A program made the position numbers and the translations under genes. A DNA stretch of 36,837 nt from IMG/VR virus record IMGVR_UViG_3300042866_002051, positions 1-36,837 of that record; one strand, given 5' to 3'. This DNA comes from a virus. Positions within the stretch are counted from its first letter, which is position 1; each line of letters opens with the position of its first letter. Shown here one piece after another: positions 1 through 7,689 of the stretch. Below the pieces are notes generated by a model. That model saw only the letters and a list, made by a program, of their open reading frames with translations, did no database searches and was not told the DNA's origin.

Positions 1-127
1 GCAGGAGCGCGAGGCGTTCAAGGCAGAGCGCGCGATCCTGGAGCGGCTCCGCAGCGGCGACGAGGACGCGCTGCGCGAGGCCATGGGCGAGGATTACTTC
101 GACCGCCTGGTGGAGAAGCGCCTGAAC
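1..127. repeat. Terminal direct repeat, left copy (circular join)
   Basis: Bases 1-127 are identical to bases 36711-36837. The repeat lies inside one open reading frame (the scaffold gene) that runs in frame through the join. A length of exactly 127 is what a k=127 de Bruijn assembler leaves on a circular contig, so this is best read as an assembly overlap that shows circularity or circular permutation, not a biological terminal repeat. Confidence 0.95.
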
Positions 128-619
128 CCGGAGGCGACCGCGAAGGAGGCGAAGCTGAAGAGCGAACTCCAGCGCCGCGACCAGGAGCTGGAGGCCCTGA
201 AGAAGCGCCTCGACGACTTCGACCAGAGCCAGCGCCAGGCCCAGATGCAACGCGAGGAGGCGGGGCTCTTGCAGTACTTCCGGGAGCTGAACGCGCCGGA
301 GCTGGACGTGCTCGACGATGAGGAGAAGCTCGACCTCGCGCGGCGCCTCGCCCCGCAACTCCGCGAAGAACTCGGCCGCCCGCCGACCTTCGGTGAGCTG
401 GGCAAGCTCCTCGTCAACATGCAGAAGCCCAAGGTCGAGCGGCTGAAGAAGCGCCTTCTCCCGCCGCCTCCCGAGGCACCGCCGCCCGGGAAGAAGAGCC
501 CGGCGGGGCTGACGAACCGCGACGCCTCGACGCCCGCGGGTGCCACGCCCGAGGAGGCCGAGGACATGGACGCCTTCCGGAAGCGCATGGAGCGCAAGCT
601 CCTGGAGAGCTTGGGCTGA
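2..619 (+). CDS. Scaffolding protein, C-terminal part (5' end is at 36505)
   Basis: This is the continuation, through the circular join, of the gene that starts at 36505; the whole protein is 274 residues (206 + 619 bases). It is highly charged, with long Glu/Lys/Arg/Gln heptad-like helices typical of a coiled coil, a proline-rich stretch, and a short basic helical C-terminus. It sits exactly between portal and major capsid protein, the usual place of the internal scaffold that guides procapsid assembly. The ATG at 83 is internal and is not the start, because the frame stays open upstream and joins the portal-coupled ATG. No sequence signature is specific to a scaffold family; the assignment rests on composition and position. 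Confidence 0.8.
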   Translation, partial: QEREAFKAERAILERLRSGDEDALREAMGEDYFDRLVEKRLNPEATAKEAKLKSELQRRDQELEALKKRLDDFDQSQRQAQMQREEAGLLQYFRELNAPELDVLDDEEKLDLARRLAPQLREELGRPPTFGELGKLLVNMQKPKVERLKKRLLPPPPEAPPPGKKSPAGLTNRDASTPAGATPEEAEDMDAFRKRMERKLLESLG

Positions 620-636
620 TAGGCTTGCCCTATCAG
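616..636 (+). other. Hairpin at the scaffold stop codon
   Basis: A perfect 8-bp inverted repeat, CTGATAGG (616-623) and CCTATCAG (629-636), has a 5-base loop and includes the scaffold stop codon. There is no clear U-tract, so it may be an mRNA processing or attenuating structure rather than a strong terminator. A second small hairpin, GCCCC/GGGGC, follows at 664-677. Confidence 0.45.
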
Positions 637-652
637 ACGGGTCTGTTAAGAT
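625..652 (+). promoter_or_regulatory. Possible sigma70-like promoter before the capsid gene
   Basis: TTGCCC (625-630), a 16-base spacer and TAAGAT (647-652) each match the consensus at four of six positions. The site lies in one of the few intergenic gaps of the late region (620-783) and directly precedes the most highly expressed virion gene. The -35 hexamer overlaps the hairpin at 616-636. Confidence 0.3.
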
Positions 653-783
653 AGACGCCACTTGCCCCTCTCGGGGCCTCGCGTGCCGGCCACGCGGACG
701 TACCCAGTCGTCAAAACCGGAGCGCCACGAGCGCGAGCCCACCCCGAGAACCAACGCCGCCAGAGAGCGGCGGGGAGCAAGCC

Positions 784-2340
784 GTGCCCGCACCTTCAAC
801 GACGTCGAACGTCGCAGAGATCCTCAAGGACGTTTACGAGCAGCTTCGCAACGAGCAGCTCTACACCCGCAAGCCCTTCTGGGACATGCTCCGGAAGAAG
901 AAGAACTTCAACGGGCTCACCCACGAAGTTCCCCTGCGCTACTCGCCGGAGCCCGGCGGGTCCGCCACCTTCTCCAGCGCGCTCGCCAACCGGGGCCCCT
1001 CGGGCTTCCGCCGGTTCGCGGTCACCCGCAAGAAGGACTACGCCACCGCCTCCATCGAGACGGAGCTGGTTCGCGCCGCGAAGGACAACACCGGCGCCGT
1101 GATCTCTGCCGTCGAGGCCGTGATCCGCGGCATGAAGAACACCGCCGAGCGGAGCATCTGCAAAGGCATCTTCGGCAACGGCGGCGGCGCCCGCGCCCAG
1201 GTCACCAGCGGCATGGCCTCCAGCACCATCACGCTCCTGAACCCCAAGGACATCGTGTGGTTCGAGGCCGGCATGGTGCTCGACGGGTCCGTGGCCGATG
1301 GCACCTCCGGCGCGGCCACCGCGGGTGGCGCTGCGGCAAAGATCGTCAGCATCAACCGCGACACCGGCACCCTCACCAACGACGCCTCCGCCAACTGGGA
1401 TGCTGCAACCGGCATCAACTCCCTCGCGGCCAACTGGTACCTCTTCAGGCAGGGCGACTTCGGCGCCACCATGACCGGGCTCGACGCCTGGATCCCCGCG
1501 ACCGTGAGCGCCACCGCGTTCTTCGGCGTGGTCCGGACCCTCGACACGGAGCGCCTCGCGGGCTGCCGGATCACCCCCACCACCACGGGCTACACCTACT
1601 CGACCGTCGAGGGCGCCATCACCGCGATCCTCGAGCGCGTCTACATGGCCGGCGGCGCCCCGGACACGATCCTCCTTCACCCGCAGAGGTACAAGCGCCT
1701 CTGCGACGAGCTGGGGGCGAAGCGGCAGTACGTCGACATCAAGACCGACGCGGGCGTGTCCTTCAAGGGCATCCTCGTGGAAGGCCAGGGCGGGCAGGCG
1801 CGCGTGGTCTCCGACCCCTGCTGCCAGCTCGACACGGGCTGGGCCCTGTCGATGGACACCTGGACGTTCAACACGCTGGGCGACCCGTTCAGCATCGTCG
1901 ACGACGACGGCAAGGGGATCTGGCTGCGCGAGGGCGACAACGACGCCATGCAGGCCCGGCTTGCCACCTTCGGCAACCTCTACTGCGACGCCCCCGCGTA
2001 CAACGGGCGGTTCTCGCTCACGGGGATCAGCTTATGGCCTCGGGCAAGGCGCAGTCTCCGGTGCGTCACGCGACGCCCGATGCGGAGCTGTTCGAAGGGT
2101 CGTTCGCTCCCGACACGGCCAACGCCCCGACGACCCTCCGGGGCTCCGGTTTCACCGTGGCCTACGTGTCCGCGGGCCGGTGGACGGTCACGATCCAGGG
2201 CATCGGCGGCGCCACCGTCGTCAAGGCCATCGCGGGCGTCCAGCTCAACGCCGCGGCGGCGAGCCCCATCGATGTGTCGATCATCGGGGCCACCGCGAAC
2301 ACCTCCGGCAACCTCACCTTCGACATCCTGTATCGGGTGA
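784..2340 (+). CDS. Major capsid protein (frame lacks the expected stop near 2033)
   Basis: This gene is probably the HK97-fold major capsid subunit, by position after the scaffold and by its size: about 416 plausible residues up to base 2031. It starts at GTG 784 with GGGGAG six bases upstream. The N-terminal part is helical and charged, as in capsid N-arms, followed by mixed alpha/beta sequence. The frame does not stop where the protein should end. It passes through TTA TGG at 2032, where the next gene's ATG (2034) begins, and stays open to 2340 with an Arg/Ser/Pro-rich translation typical of out-of-frame reading. The real C-terminus is therefore unclear: a 518-residue readthrough form, a -1 frameshift at CGGGGAT (about 2022-2027) giving a capsid-decoration fusion as in T7 gp10B, or a lost stop or sequencing error. 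Confidence 0.8.
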   Translation: MPAPSTTSNVAEILKDVYEQLRNEQLYTRKPFWDMLRKKKNFNGLTHEVPLRYSPEPGGSATFSSALANRGPSGFRRFAVTRKKDYATASIETELVRAAKDNTGAVISAVEAVIRGMKNTAERSICKGIFGNGGGARAQVTSGMASSTITLLNPKDIVWFEAGMVLDGSVADGTSGAATAGGAAAKIVSINRDTGTLTNDASANWDAATGINSLAANWYLFRQGDFGATMTGLDAWIPATVSATAFFGVVRTLDTERLAGCRITPTTTGYTYSTVEGAITAILERVYMAGGAPDTILLHPQRYKRLCDELGAKRQYVDIKTDAGVSFKGILVEGQGGQARVVSDPCCQLDTGWALSMDTWTFNTLGDPFSIVDDDGKGIWLREGDNDAMQARLATFGNLYCDAPAYNGRFSLTGISLWPRARRSLRCVTRRPMRSCSKGRSLPTRPTPRRPSGAPVSPWPTCPRAGGRSRSRASAAPPSSRPSRASSSTPRRRAPSMCRSSGPPRTPPATSPSTSCIG

Positions 2341-2411
2341 ACGCGGTGGCGACCAACATCGCCGCCAACGCCAACAACCGGGTGCACTTCTCCGTCACGG
2401 TGAGGCCGTGA
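2034..2411 (+). CDS. Small beta-rich virion protein, possible decoration protein
   Basis: The product is 125 residues, rich in Thr, Val, Ala and Asn with alternating hydrophobic residues that suggest a beta sandwich and no charged coiled coils. ATG 2034 has GGGGA about seven bases upstream. It follows the capsid gene in the -1 frame and could be translated alone or fused to the capsid by frameshifting. Small beta proteins immediately after the major capsid gene are commonly capsid decoration or head-fibre proteins; that role is inferred from place and composition, since I recognise no family. Confidence 0.65.
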   Translation: MASGKAQSPVRHATPDAELFEGSFAPDTANAPTTLRGSGFTVAYVSAGRWTVTIQGIGGATVVKAIAGVQLNAAAASPIDVSIIGATANTSGNLTFDILYRVNAVATNIAANANNRVHFSVTVRP

Positions 2412-2617
2412 AAGGCGGGCTCCTGGCCATCCTCGGGGGCAAGCCCTCGGGCGAGGAAATGGGCGACGAGGGCGACCCCTTCGAGACGGGCTTCTCCGCC
2501 TTCCGAAGCGCGCTCAAGAGCGGCGACGCGATGAAGGCGAAGAAGGCGTTTCGCCTCATGAAAGAGGCGTGCGGCGGCGACGACGAAGAAGGCGACGACT
2601 ACAGCGACGAGGAGTGA
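2408..2617 (+). CDS. Small acidic protein, unknown function
   Basis: A 69-residue protein starting at GTG 2408, which overlaps the preceding stop by four bases (GTGA). A Gly-rich hydrophobic start is followed by a central basic amphipathic helix (residues about 30-52) and a strongly acidic tail of Asp/Glu. Its place between capsid and head-tail adaptor suggests a head accessory protein. I recognise no family. Confidence 0.6.
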   Translation: MKGGLLAILGGKPSGEEMGDEGDPFETGFSAFRSALKSGDAMKAKKAFRLMKEACGGDDEEGDDYSDEE

Positions 2618-2623
2618 CCTGCC

Positions 2624-3385
2624 ATGCCGATCCCGATCTCTCAAGCGTCCCTCCGCACGAGGATCCGGACGGCCGTTCGGCAGCCCAACGCCTCGGGCTT
2701 CATCTCCGACACGGAGATCAACGCCTACATCAACGAGGGCGCGTACCGGCTGTACAACCTGCTCGTCGCGGCCCGCGGCGAGCACTACTACGCCACCGAG
2801 TGGGGGTTCAACACGACGGTGGGCGTCAAGCGCTACCCGTTCCCCGAAAACTTTTATCGCCTCGTGTCGCTGATGGTGTCGGAGACCCCCGGGGGCTCGC
2901 CCTCGGGCACGGTCCAGCCCACCGGCGCCACCTGGTACGAGCTGAAGCGGATGAACCCCGGCGACTGGGCGCTGCAAGAGAGCCTCACCGGGGACAGCAT
3001 CCACGAGGTCCGCTACGCCCTCACCGGGCGGCAGCACGAGACGACGACCTCCCAGCTCGCGGAGATCGGCCTCTATCCGGCGCCCCGCGCGGTGTGGAAC
3101 GTCCGGGCGATCTACCTCCCCACCCTCGACCTCTCCAACGAGACCAGCAGCGGTGCCCCGCTGTACGACGGCATCAACGGCTTCGACGAATACATCGTCG
3201 CCCACGCCGCGGAGCAGATCGCCGCCATGCAGGAAGACTCCACCGTGGCCGTCTGGAGGGCGAAGAAGGCCGACATCGAGGAGCAGATCCGGGGCCTCGC
3301 CAGCGACCGCGACGGGCACCAGCCCATGCAGGTCCGGGACGTCCGGTGGGGCCGAGCTCGGCGCGAGAGGTACCCCCGCCCATGA
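2624..3385 (+). CDS. Head-tail adaptor protein
   Basis: A 253-residue protein, the size and position of podovirus adaptors that bind under the portal (T7 gp11 or P22 gp4 type). It opens with a helix in which Ser-Asp-Thr-Glu-Ile-Asn-Ala-Tyr-Ile-Asn marks the start of an adaptor-type alpha-helical domain, contains a Tyr/Trp-rich central beta insertion, and ends with a long helix (residues about 195-230) and a basic tail. It follows the capsid cluster and precedes the large nozzle-like protein. The start ATG 2624 lies just after GGAG near 2610. The family call comes from the overall pattern and order, not from a diagnostic motif. Confidence 0.7.
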   Translation: MPIPISQASLRTRIRTAVRQPNASGFISDTEINAYINEGAYRLYNLLVAARGEHYYATEWGFNTTVGVKRYPFPENFYRLVSLMVSETPGGSPSGTVQPTGATWYELKRMNPGDWALQESLTGDSIHEVRYALTGRQHETTTSQLAEIGLYPAPRAVWNVRAIYLPTLDLSNETSSGAPLYDGINGFDEYIVAHAAEQIAAMQEDSTVAVWRAKKADIEEQIRGLASDRDGHQPMQVRDVRWGRARRERYPRP

Positions 3386-3696
3386 TCGACCTCCCCACCC
3401 TCGACGGCGCCCGCAGCGCAGCCGATGTGACGCGGCTGCTGGGGCAGTGGCGCGACCGGCTCACCCAGGCGCTCCGGTCGCCCCCCGTGGACCCCCGCGG
3501 CGTGCTGCTGAAGGGGATCGACCTGTCCACCACGCCCGTGGCCATCGCTCACGGCCTGCCCTCGCTCGGAGGATGGCTCGTGGTGCGCGCCCGGGGCGCC
3601 GCCGCAGCGTCCGTGACGGAAACCGCGGTGTCAGCGCGCACGCTGACGCTGGTGGCCTCCGGCGCCGTCACCGTGGACCTGTGGGTGTGGCCGTGA
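3382..3696 (+). CDS. Small tail-region protein with C-terminal beta domain
   Basis: 104 residues; ATG 3382 overlaps the adaptor stop as ATGA. The N-terminal third is a charged helix. The rest carries a pattern seen in many phage tail-region proteins: an Ala-His-Gly-Leu turn, a Gly-Trp-Leu-Val-Val strand, then strands ending in Val-Asp-Leu-Trp-Val-Trp-Pro. It lies between the adaptor and nozzle genes and is probably a virion component of the connector or tail. Its exact role is unknown. Confidence 0.6.
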   Translation: MIDLPTLDGARSAADVTRLLGQWRDRLTQALRSPPVDPRGVLLKGIDLSTTPVAIAHGLPSLGGWLVVRARGAAAASVTETAVSARTLTLVASGAVTVDLWVWP

Positions 3697-6600
3697 GCCT
3701 GGCCAAGACCGTCCTCGAAGTGCTCCCCATCGGGGGGCTCGACCAGTCCCGCGGCGAGTGGGCCACGGTGCCGGGCCCCGGGGGGCTGGCGAGCCAGTTC
3801 CACACCCTCGACAACCTCCGGTACACGAAAACCGGCCAGATCGAGAAGCGCGCCGGGCTCGTGGCGATGAGCACCGCGGTGCTGGACGGCTACGCCTTCG
3901 GGACCAGCACGGACCTCGTGGCCGTCGGGGGCCTGGAGCTGGTCGCGGTCGGCACCCGCGCGCAGGAGACCTCGACGCAGCCGGGCGAGCCCGGCGCCTA
4001 CCTCTGGAGCTACAGCCCCTCGGCGGTGAAGTGGGCGCCCAAGACCGGCGTCCCTCAGCTCAGCGTCGAGCGCTACCCCGGGGTACGCGGCGAGACGGAC
4101 CTGGACAGCGACGTGACCCAGGTGGCGCGCGTCGGCGCCGTCGAGATGATCCTCTACACCGTGGCCGGCAACGCTTACGCGCGCATCGTCGACCGGGCCA
4201 CCGGCGCCGTGCTGCTCGACAACACCCTGCTGGTGTCCTCGGCGCTGGCCGGGAAATACGTCCTCTTTACCTGCGGCGACGGGCTGTTCACGGTGGTCTG
4301 GATCACCAGTGTCAACCAGCTCCGGCGGGCGACCCTCAACCCCACCACGTTGGCGACCTCGACGGCGAGCGTCGGCGGTGCCTACTCCTTCACCCCCGCG
4401 AGCTGGGATGCGATCCCCACCATCGCTGGCAAATGGGCCATCGCCGCGCAGAGCGGCACCCCGGGCGGTGACGTGGTGGTGCGCCGGATCGACAACGCCG
4501 CCGGGACCATCGACGCCAACGCGGCGGAGCTGGGCCGGAGCGGCACGCGCCTCTCGTTGGGCTTCCGCATCGGGTACAACTTCCTGCTCCTGGCCTGGGA
4601 TGACCGCCTCGACGTGCGGGCAAAGCACTACATCGAGTCCACCCTCGTTACGGCGCTGGCGGACTGGCAGGTGGAGCCCCTCGCCACCTTCAACATTGTG
4701 CGGAACCTCGCCGCGCAATTCGACGACCAGAATCGCTCCTTCGTCTTCATCGGCGCCGAGTTCACCGGGGCCCTCCCGGCGGTGTGCCTGCGGGCCTTCG
4801 ACACCCTCGGCGCCGGCCTGATGAGCTTGCGCCGCATCTACTGGACGGGGCTCCAGACGAAACCCTTCCGGCTCGGCGGCGCCCTGTACGCGCTGGTCTG
4901 TCGGTACCGCACCGGCGCGGTCAGCATCGCCGAGAACTACGGCTATGCGCTCCTGAACCTCTCGCGCCGCTTCGACGCCATCGGCGGGGACTACCCGGTG
5001 GCGCTGGAGGGCTGCCTTGCCCCGCTCGATGGCGTGGGCCTCGACGTCGCCACGACGGACGAGCACCTTGCCTGGGTCCAGACCACCAGCGACGGCGATG
5101 CGCACCTGCCCTTGGTCATCAACGCGGCCAACGAAGAGGAGCCCGCGGGCACCCCCGGCGCCGCGGCGTGGGTGGACGTGGTGCGGCTGCGGTCGGGGCG
5201 CACGGTGGACGGGCTGTGGTCGTGGGCGCACGGGGCCCGGCTGCTCCACCTGACGAGCGCGCTCCCGGTCCAGTACGACGGCCAGGCCGCGGTCGAGATC
5301 GCGTTCCTGGAGCCCCCTCAGATCGTGGGGTCCGTGGCCCTGACGTATGGAGCCTCCGGCCCTGCCGCGGGGACGCCGGACAACGTTTACAGTTACCTGA
5401 TGATCTGGGAGTGGATCGACGCCCAGGGGCAGATCCACCGGAGCCGGCTCAGTGCGCCGTTCACCGCGACCATCAGCAGCGGGAGCGGCACCAACGCCCT
5501 CGTGGACTTCAACGTCAAGACCACGGGCATCACGCGCCGGGGCAGCAAGGCGGACGGCACCCTGACGCGCCCTCGCCTCGCGGTCTTCCGGACGCTGGCC
5601 AACGGGACGGTGTACTACCGCCTCGACGGGAACGGCGAGGTCAACGACCCCGGCGCCGCGACCATCGCGTTCCAGGATGACGAGATGGACGCGGTGCTCC
5701 TCGCCGCCGGTCGCCCCGGGCTCTACACCGCGGGCGGCATCCTCGAAAACGAGGCGCCTCCGCCGGCCCGACACGTCCAGGTGGCCGCGCGGCGCGTGTG
5801 GCTCACCAGCGCCGAGAGCGCCGAGGTGTGGCCGTCGCGGGAGATCGTCGCAGCCGAGGCCCCCGCGTTCTCGGCGGTGCTCCGGATCTCCCTCGATGAG
5901 GTCGACGAGCGGCTGGTGGGGACCGCATGGCTCGACGGCGCGCTGGTCATCTTCAGCGAGCGGAGGATCTTCCTCCTCGATGCCGGCGCCGGCCCTGGCG
6001 ACACGGGACAGCCCCCCTGGCCCTCGCCGCAGGCGCTCCAGAGCAGCGCGGGTTGCACGAGCGGGAGGAGCATCGCGGTCTTCCGGGATGGCGTGATCTA
6101 CCGCGACCCCGACGGCTTCAAGATCCTCACCCGAGGCCGCAGCATCATCGACATCGGCGGCGCCGTGCGCGACATCACCGACGCCAACCCGGTAACCCTC
6201 GACGTCCAGGTCGACGCGGCGCAGGAGCGGGTGATCGTCGTCGTCGCTACGTCAGAGACCGGCGACCCGCAGATCCTGGTGTACGACTACCGGCACACGG
6301 GCCCCGATGGCGCCGGCTCGTGGTCCACCTGGAGCACCGAGGAAGACCCGACGACGACGCGCGCCGCCATCTGGCAGGGCTCCCTCGTCACGGCCACCAA
6401 CGGCCCCTGCCTGGAGGGCGACGGCGCCACCCCGGGCTACGATGGCATCGGCGGAGGCGCGCAGTGGATCACCGGCACCCTCGCCACGCCATGGCTCCGC
6501 GTCGGCGCCCTGGGGGGGTTCCAGCGGGTGTGGCGCGCGGTCCTGGAGCTACGCCAGATGAGCGCCCACGGACTCTCGCTGGAGGTCTACGTCGATGGCG

Positions 6601-6851
6601 ACGACACCACCCCGGTCCAGACGGAGACCTGGAGCGCGGGCGACGTCGCGGCGCTCCAGGGGCTACCGCGCGAGCGCCTTGTGGTCGGGATGGCGACGCA
6701 AAAGTGCCAGTCGATCCGGCTCAAGCTCAGCGACACGGCGCCGGCGGTGTCGGTGCCCGAGAACCCCACGGGCTTTCGCTACAGCGGGCTGTCTCTGGAG
6801 GTCGGGCAAAAGCAGGGCGTCGACAAGGCGCAGAAGGCGAACACGAGGTAA
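3693..6851 (+). CDS. Large tail protein, nozzle / tail tubular protein B-like
   Basis: A 1,052-residue protein starting at GTG 3693 (GTGA overlap). The N-terminus, with a Gly-Gly-Leu-Asp-Gln turn followed near residue 45 by Asp-Asn-Leu-Arg-Tyr-Thr and Glu-Lys-Arg-Ala-Gly, is the pattern seen at the start of podovirus nozzle proteins (asparagine-valine-arginine then 'lysine-arginine-proline/alanine-glycine'). The body is almost entirely beta strand with repeated Trp/Tyr-containing blades, consistent with a beta-propeller. Its position after the adaptor also fits T7 gp12-type nozzles, although it is longer than T7 gp12 (about 790 residues). It would form the distal tube of the short tail through which DNA and ejection proteins leave. 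Confidence 0.72.
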   Translation: MSLAKTVLEVLPIGGLDQSRGEWATVPGPGGLASQFHTLDNLRYTKTGQIEKRAGLVAMSTAVLDGYAFGTSTDLVAVGGLELVAVGTRAQETSTQPGEPGAYLWSYSPSAVKWAPKTGVPQLSVERYPGVRGETDLDSDVTQVARVGAVEMILYTVAGNAYARIVDRATGAVLLDNTLLVSSALAGKYVLFTCGDGLFTVVWITSVNQLRRATLNPTTLATSTASVGGAYSFTPASWDAIPTIAGKWAIAAQSGTPGGDVVVRRIDNAAGTIDANAAELGRSGTRLSLGFRIGYNFLLLAWDDRLDVRAKHYIESTLVTALADWQVEPLATFNIVRNLAAQFDDQNRSFVFIGAEFTGALPAVCLRAFDTLGAGLMSLRRIYWTGLQTKPFRLGGALYALVCRYRTGAVSIAENYGYALLNLSRRFDAIGGDYPVALEGCLAPLDGVGLDVATTDEHLAWVQTTSDGDAHLPLVINAANEEEPAGTPGAAAWVDVVRLRSGRTVDGLWSWAHGARLLHLTSALPVQYDGQAAVEIAFLEPPQIVGSVALTYGASGPAAGTPDNVYSYLMIWEWIDAQGQIHRSRLSAPFTATISSGSGTNALVDFNVKTTGITRRGSKADGTLTRPRLAVFRTLANGTVYYRLDGNGEVNDPGAATIAFQDDEMDAVLLAAGRPGLYTAGGILENEAPPPARHVQVAARRVWLTSAESAEVWPSREIVAAEAPAFSAVLRISLDEVDERLVGTAWLDGALVIFSERRIFLLDAGAGPGDTGQPPWPSPQALQSSAGCTSGRSIAVFRDGVIYRDPDGFKILTRGRSIIDIGGAVRDITDANPVTLDVQVDAAQERVIVVVATSETGDPQILVYDYRHTGPDGAGSWSTWSTEEDPTTTRAAIWQGSLVTATNGPCLEGDGATPGYDGIGGGAQWITGTLATPWLRVGALGGFQRVWRAVLELRQMSAHGLSLEVYVDGDDTTPVQTETWSAGDVAALQGLPRERLVVGMATQKCQSIRLKLSDTAPAVSVPENPTGFRYSGLSLEVGQKQGVDKAQKANTR

Positions 6852-6855
6852 CCGC

Positions 6856-7689
6856 ATGGCCATCTGGGACACGGTGAAAAAGGTTGGTGGCGCGGCGCTG
6901 GGGATCCCTATCGCCAAGTCCTTTTACGACATCCACACGGGCAACGCGGGCACCTACACCCCGGCCACCGCGGATCAGGTCTACTGGGGCGGCGACAAGG
7001 GCGCGCAGGGTGCTCGCGTGGACGAGTACGGCCGGCGCCTTGACGAGGGTTACGGCGCAAGCCAGCGCTTCGAGCAAGCGGGCCTCGAAGGCCGCGGGCT
7101 GGAGCGCCAGACCTTCAACGCTTACGAGCAGATGAGCCGCGGCGAGGGCCCCAGCGTGGCGCGACAGATGGCCATGCAAGGCGCCAACACGGCGCAGATG
7201 CAGGCGAACCAGATGGCCGCCAGCGCCCGCGGGGGTGGTGGGAACCAGCTCCTGGCGCAGCGCATGGCCCAGCAGACGGGCGCCCAGGCCCAGCAGCAGG
7301 CCAGCGCCACCGCGGCGCAGCTCGGGCAGCAGGAGCAGCTCGCTGCCATGAGCGCCATGGGTGACATGGCCTCGCGGCTCCGGGCGGGCGACGCGAGGGC
7401 GCAGGAGATGGCCGCCGGTCGTGGGCGTGACTTCCTCGGGGCTCGGCAAGGCGTCGAGGGCGCATCGTTCCAGGGCGAGCAGCAACGCTCGCTCGCCAAC
7501 ATGGAGGCCGCGAACATGGCCAGCCAGGAAGACCTCAAGAGCAAGCGCGAGGCGAGGGCGCAGCGGGCGTCGATGTTCGAGAAGGCCGCGGGAATGGGCG
7601 CCGCCGCCGCGAAGGGCGGGCCCAGTGCCTTACAACAGCTACCGACGCGAGACGAACCCCGCCGGGGTGCCCGTCTACAACCTCTATGA
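6856..7689 (+). CDS. Internal virion / ejection protein candidate 1
   Basis: 277 residues beginning at ATG 6856, four bases after the nozzle stop. A short hydrophobic, glycine-rich N-terminus is followed by a long Gln/Ala/Met-rich helical region (residues about 80-250) made of repeated Ala-Gln segments, like ejection proteins of short-tailed phages that are carried in the capsid and injected ahead of the DNA. Its last 65 bases overlap the next gene in another frame, and that overlapped tail reads as low-quality sequence. Function is inferred from position and composition. Confidence 0.6.
   Translation: MAIWDTVKKVGGAALGIPIAKSFYDIHTGNAGTYTPATADQVYWGGDKGAQGARVDEYGRRLDEGYGASQRFEQAGLEGRGLERQTFNAYEQMSRGEGPSVARQMAMQGANTAQMQANQMAASARGGGGNQLLAQRMAQQTGAQAQQQASATAAQLGQQEQLAAMSAMGDMASRLRAGDARAQEMAAGRGRDFLGARQGVEGASFQGEQQRSLANMEAANMASQEDLKSKREARAQRASMFEKAAGMGAAAAKGGPSALQQLPTRDEPRRGARLQPL

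Noticed and set aside
1-127. A biological direct terminal repeat like that of T7
   Set aside because: The length is exactly 127 and the repeat cuts through the middle of a virion gene, which fits a k-mer overlap of a circular assembly better than real termini.
540-2033. Start of the 2034-2411 gene placed far upstream at 540
   Set aside because: The upstream part of that open frame is Arg/His/Pro-rich and lies antiparallel in frame use to the capsid coding sequence; the ribosome site at 2022 supports ATG 2034.
3549-5774. A 741-codon open frame on the minus strand
   Set aside because: It opposes the nozzle gene and has the Arg/Pro/Gly/His-rich composition of a complementary-strand shadow in GC-rich DNA, with no ribosome site or motif. 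The same holds for long minus-strand frames at 15719-17128, 27171-29708 and 34541-36586.
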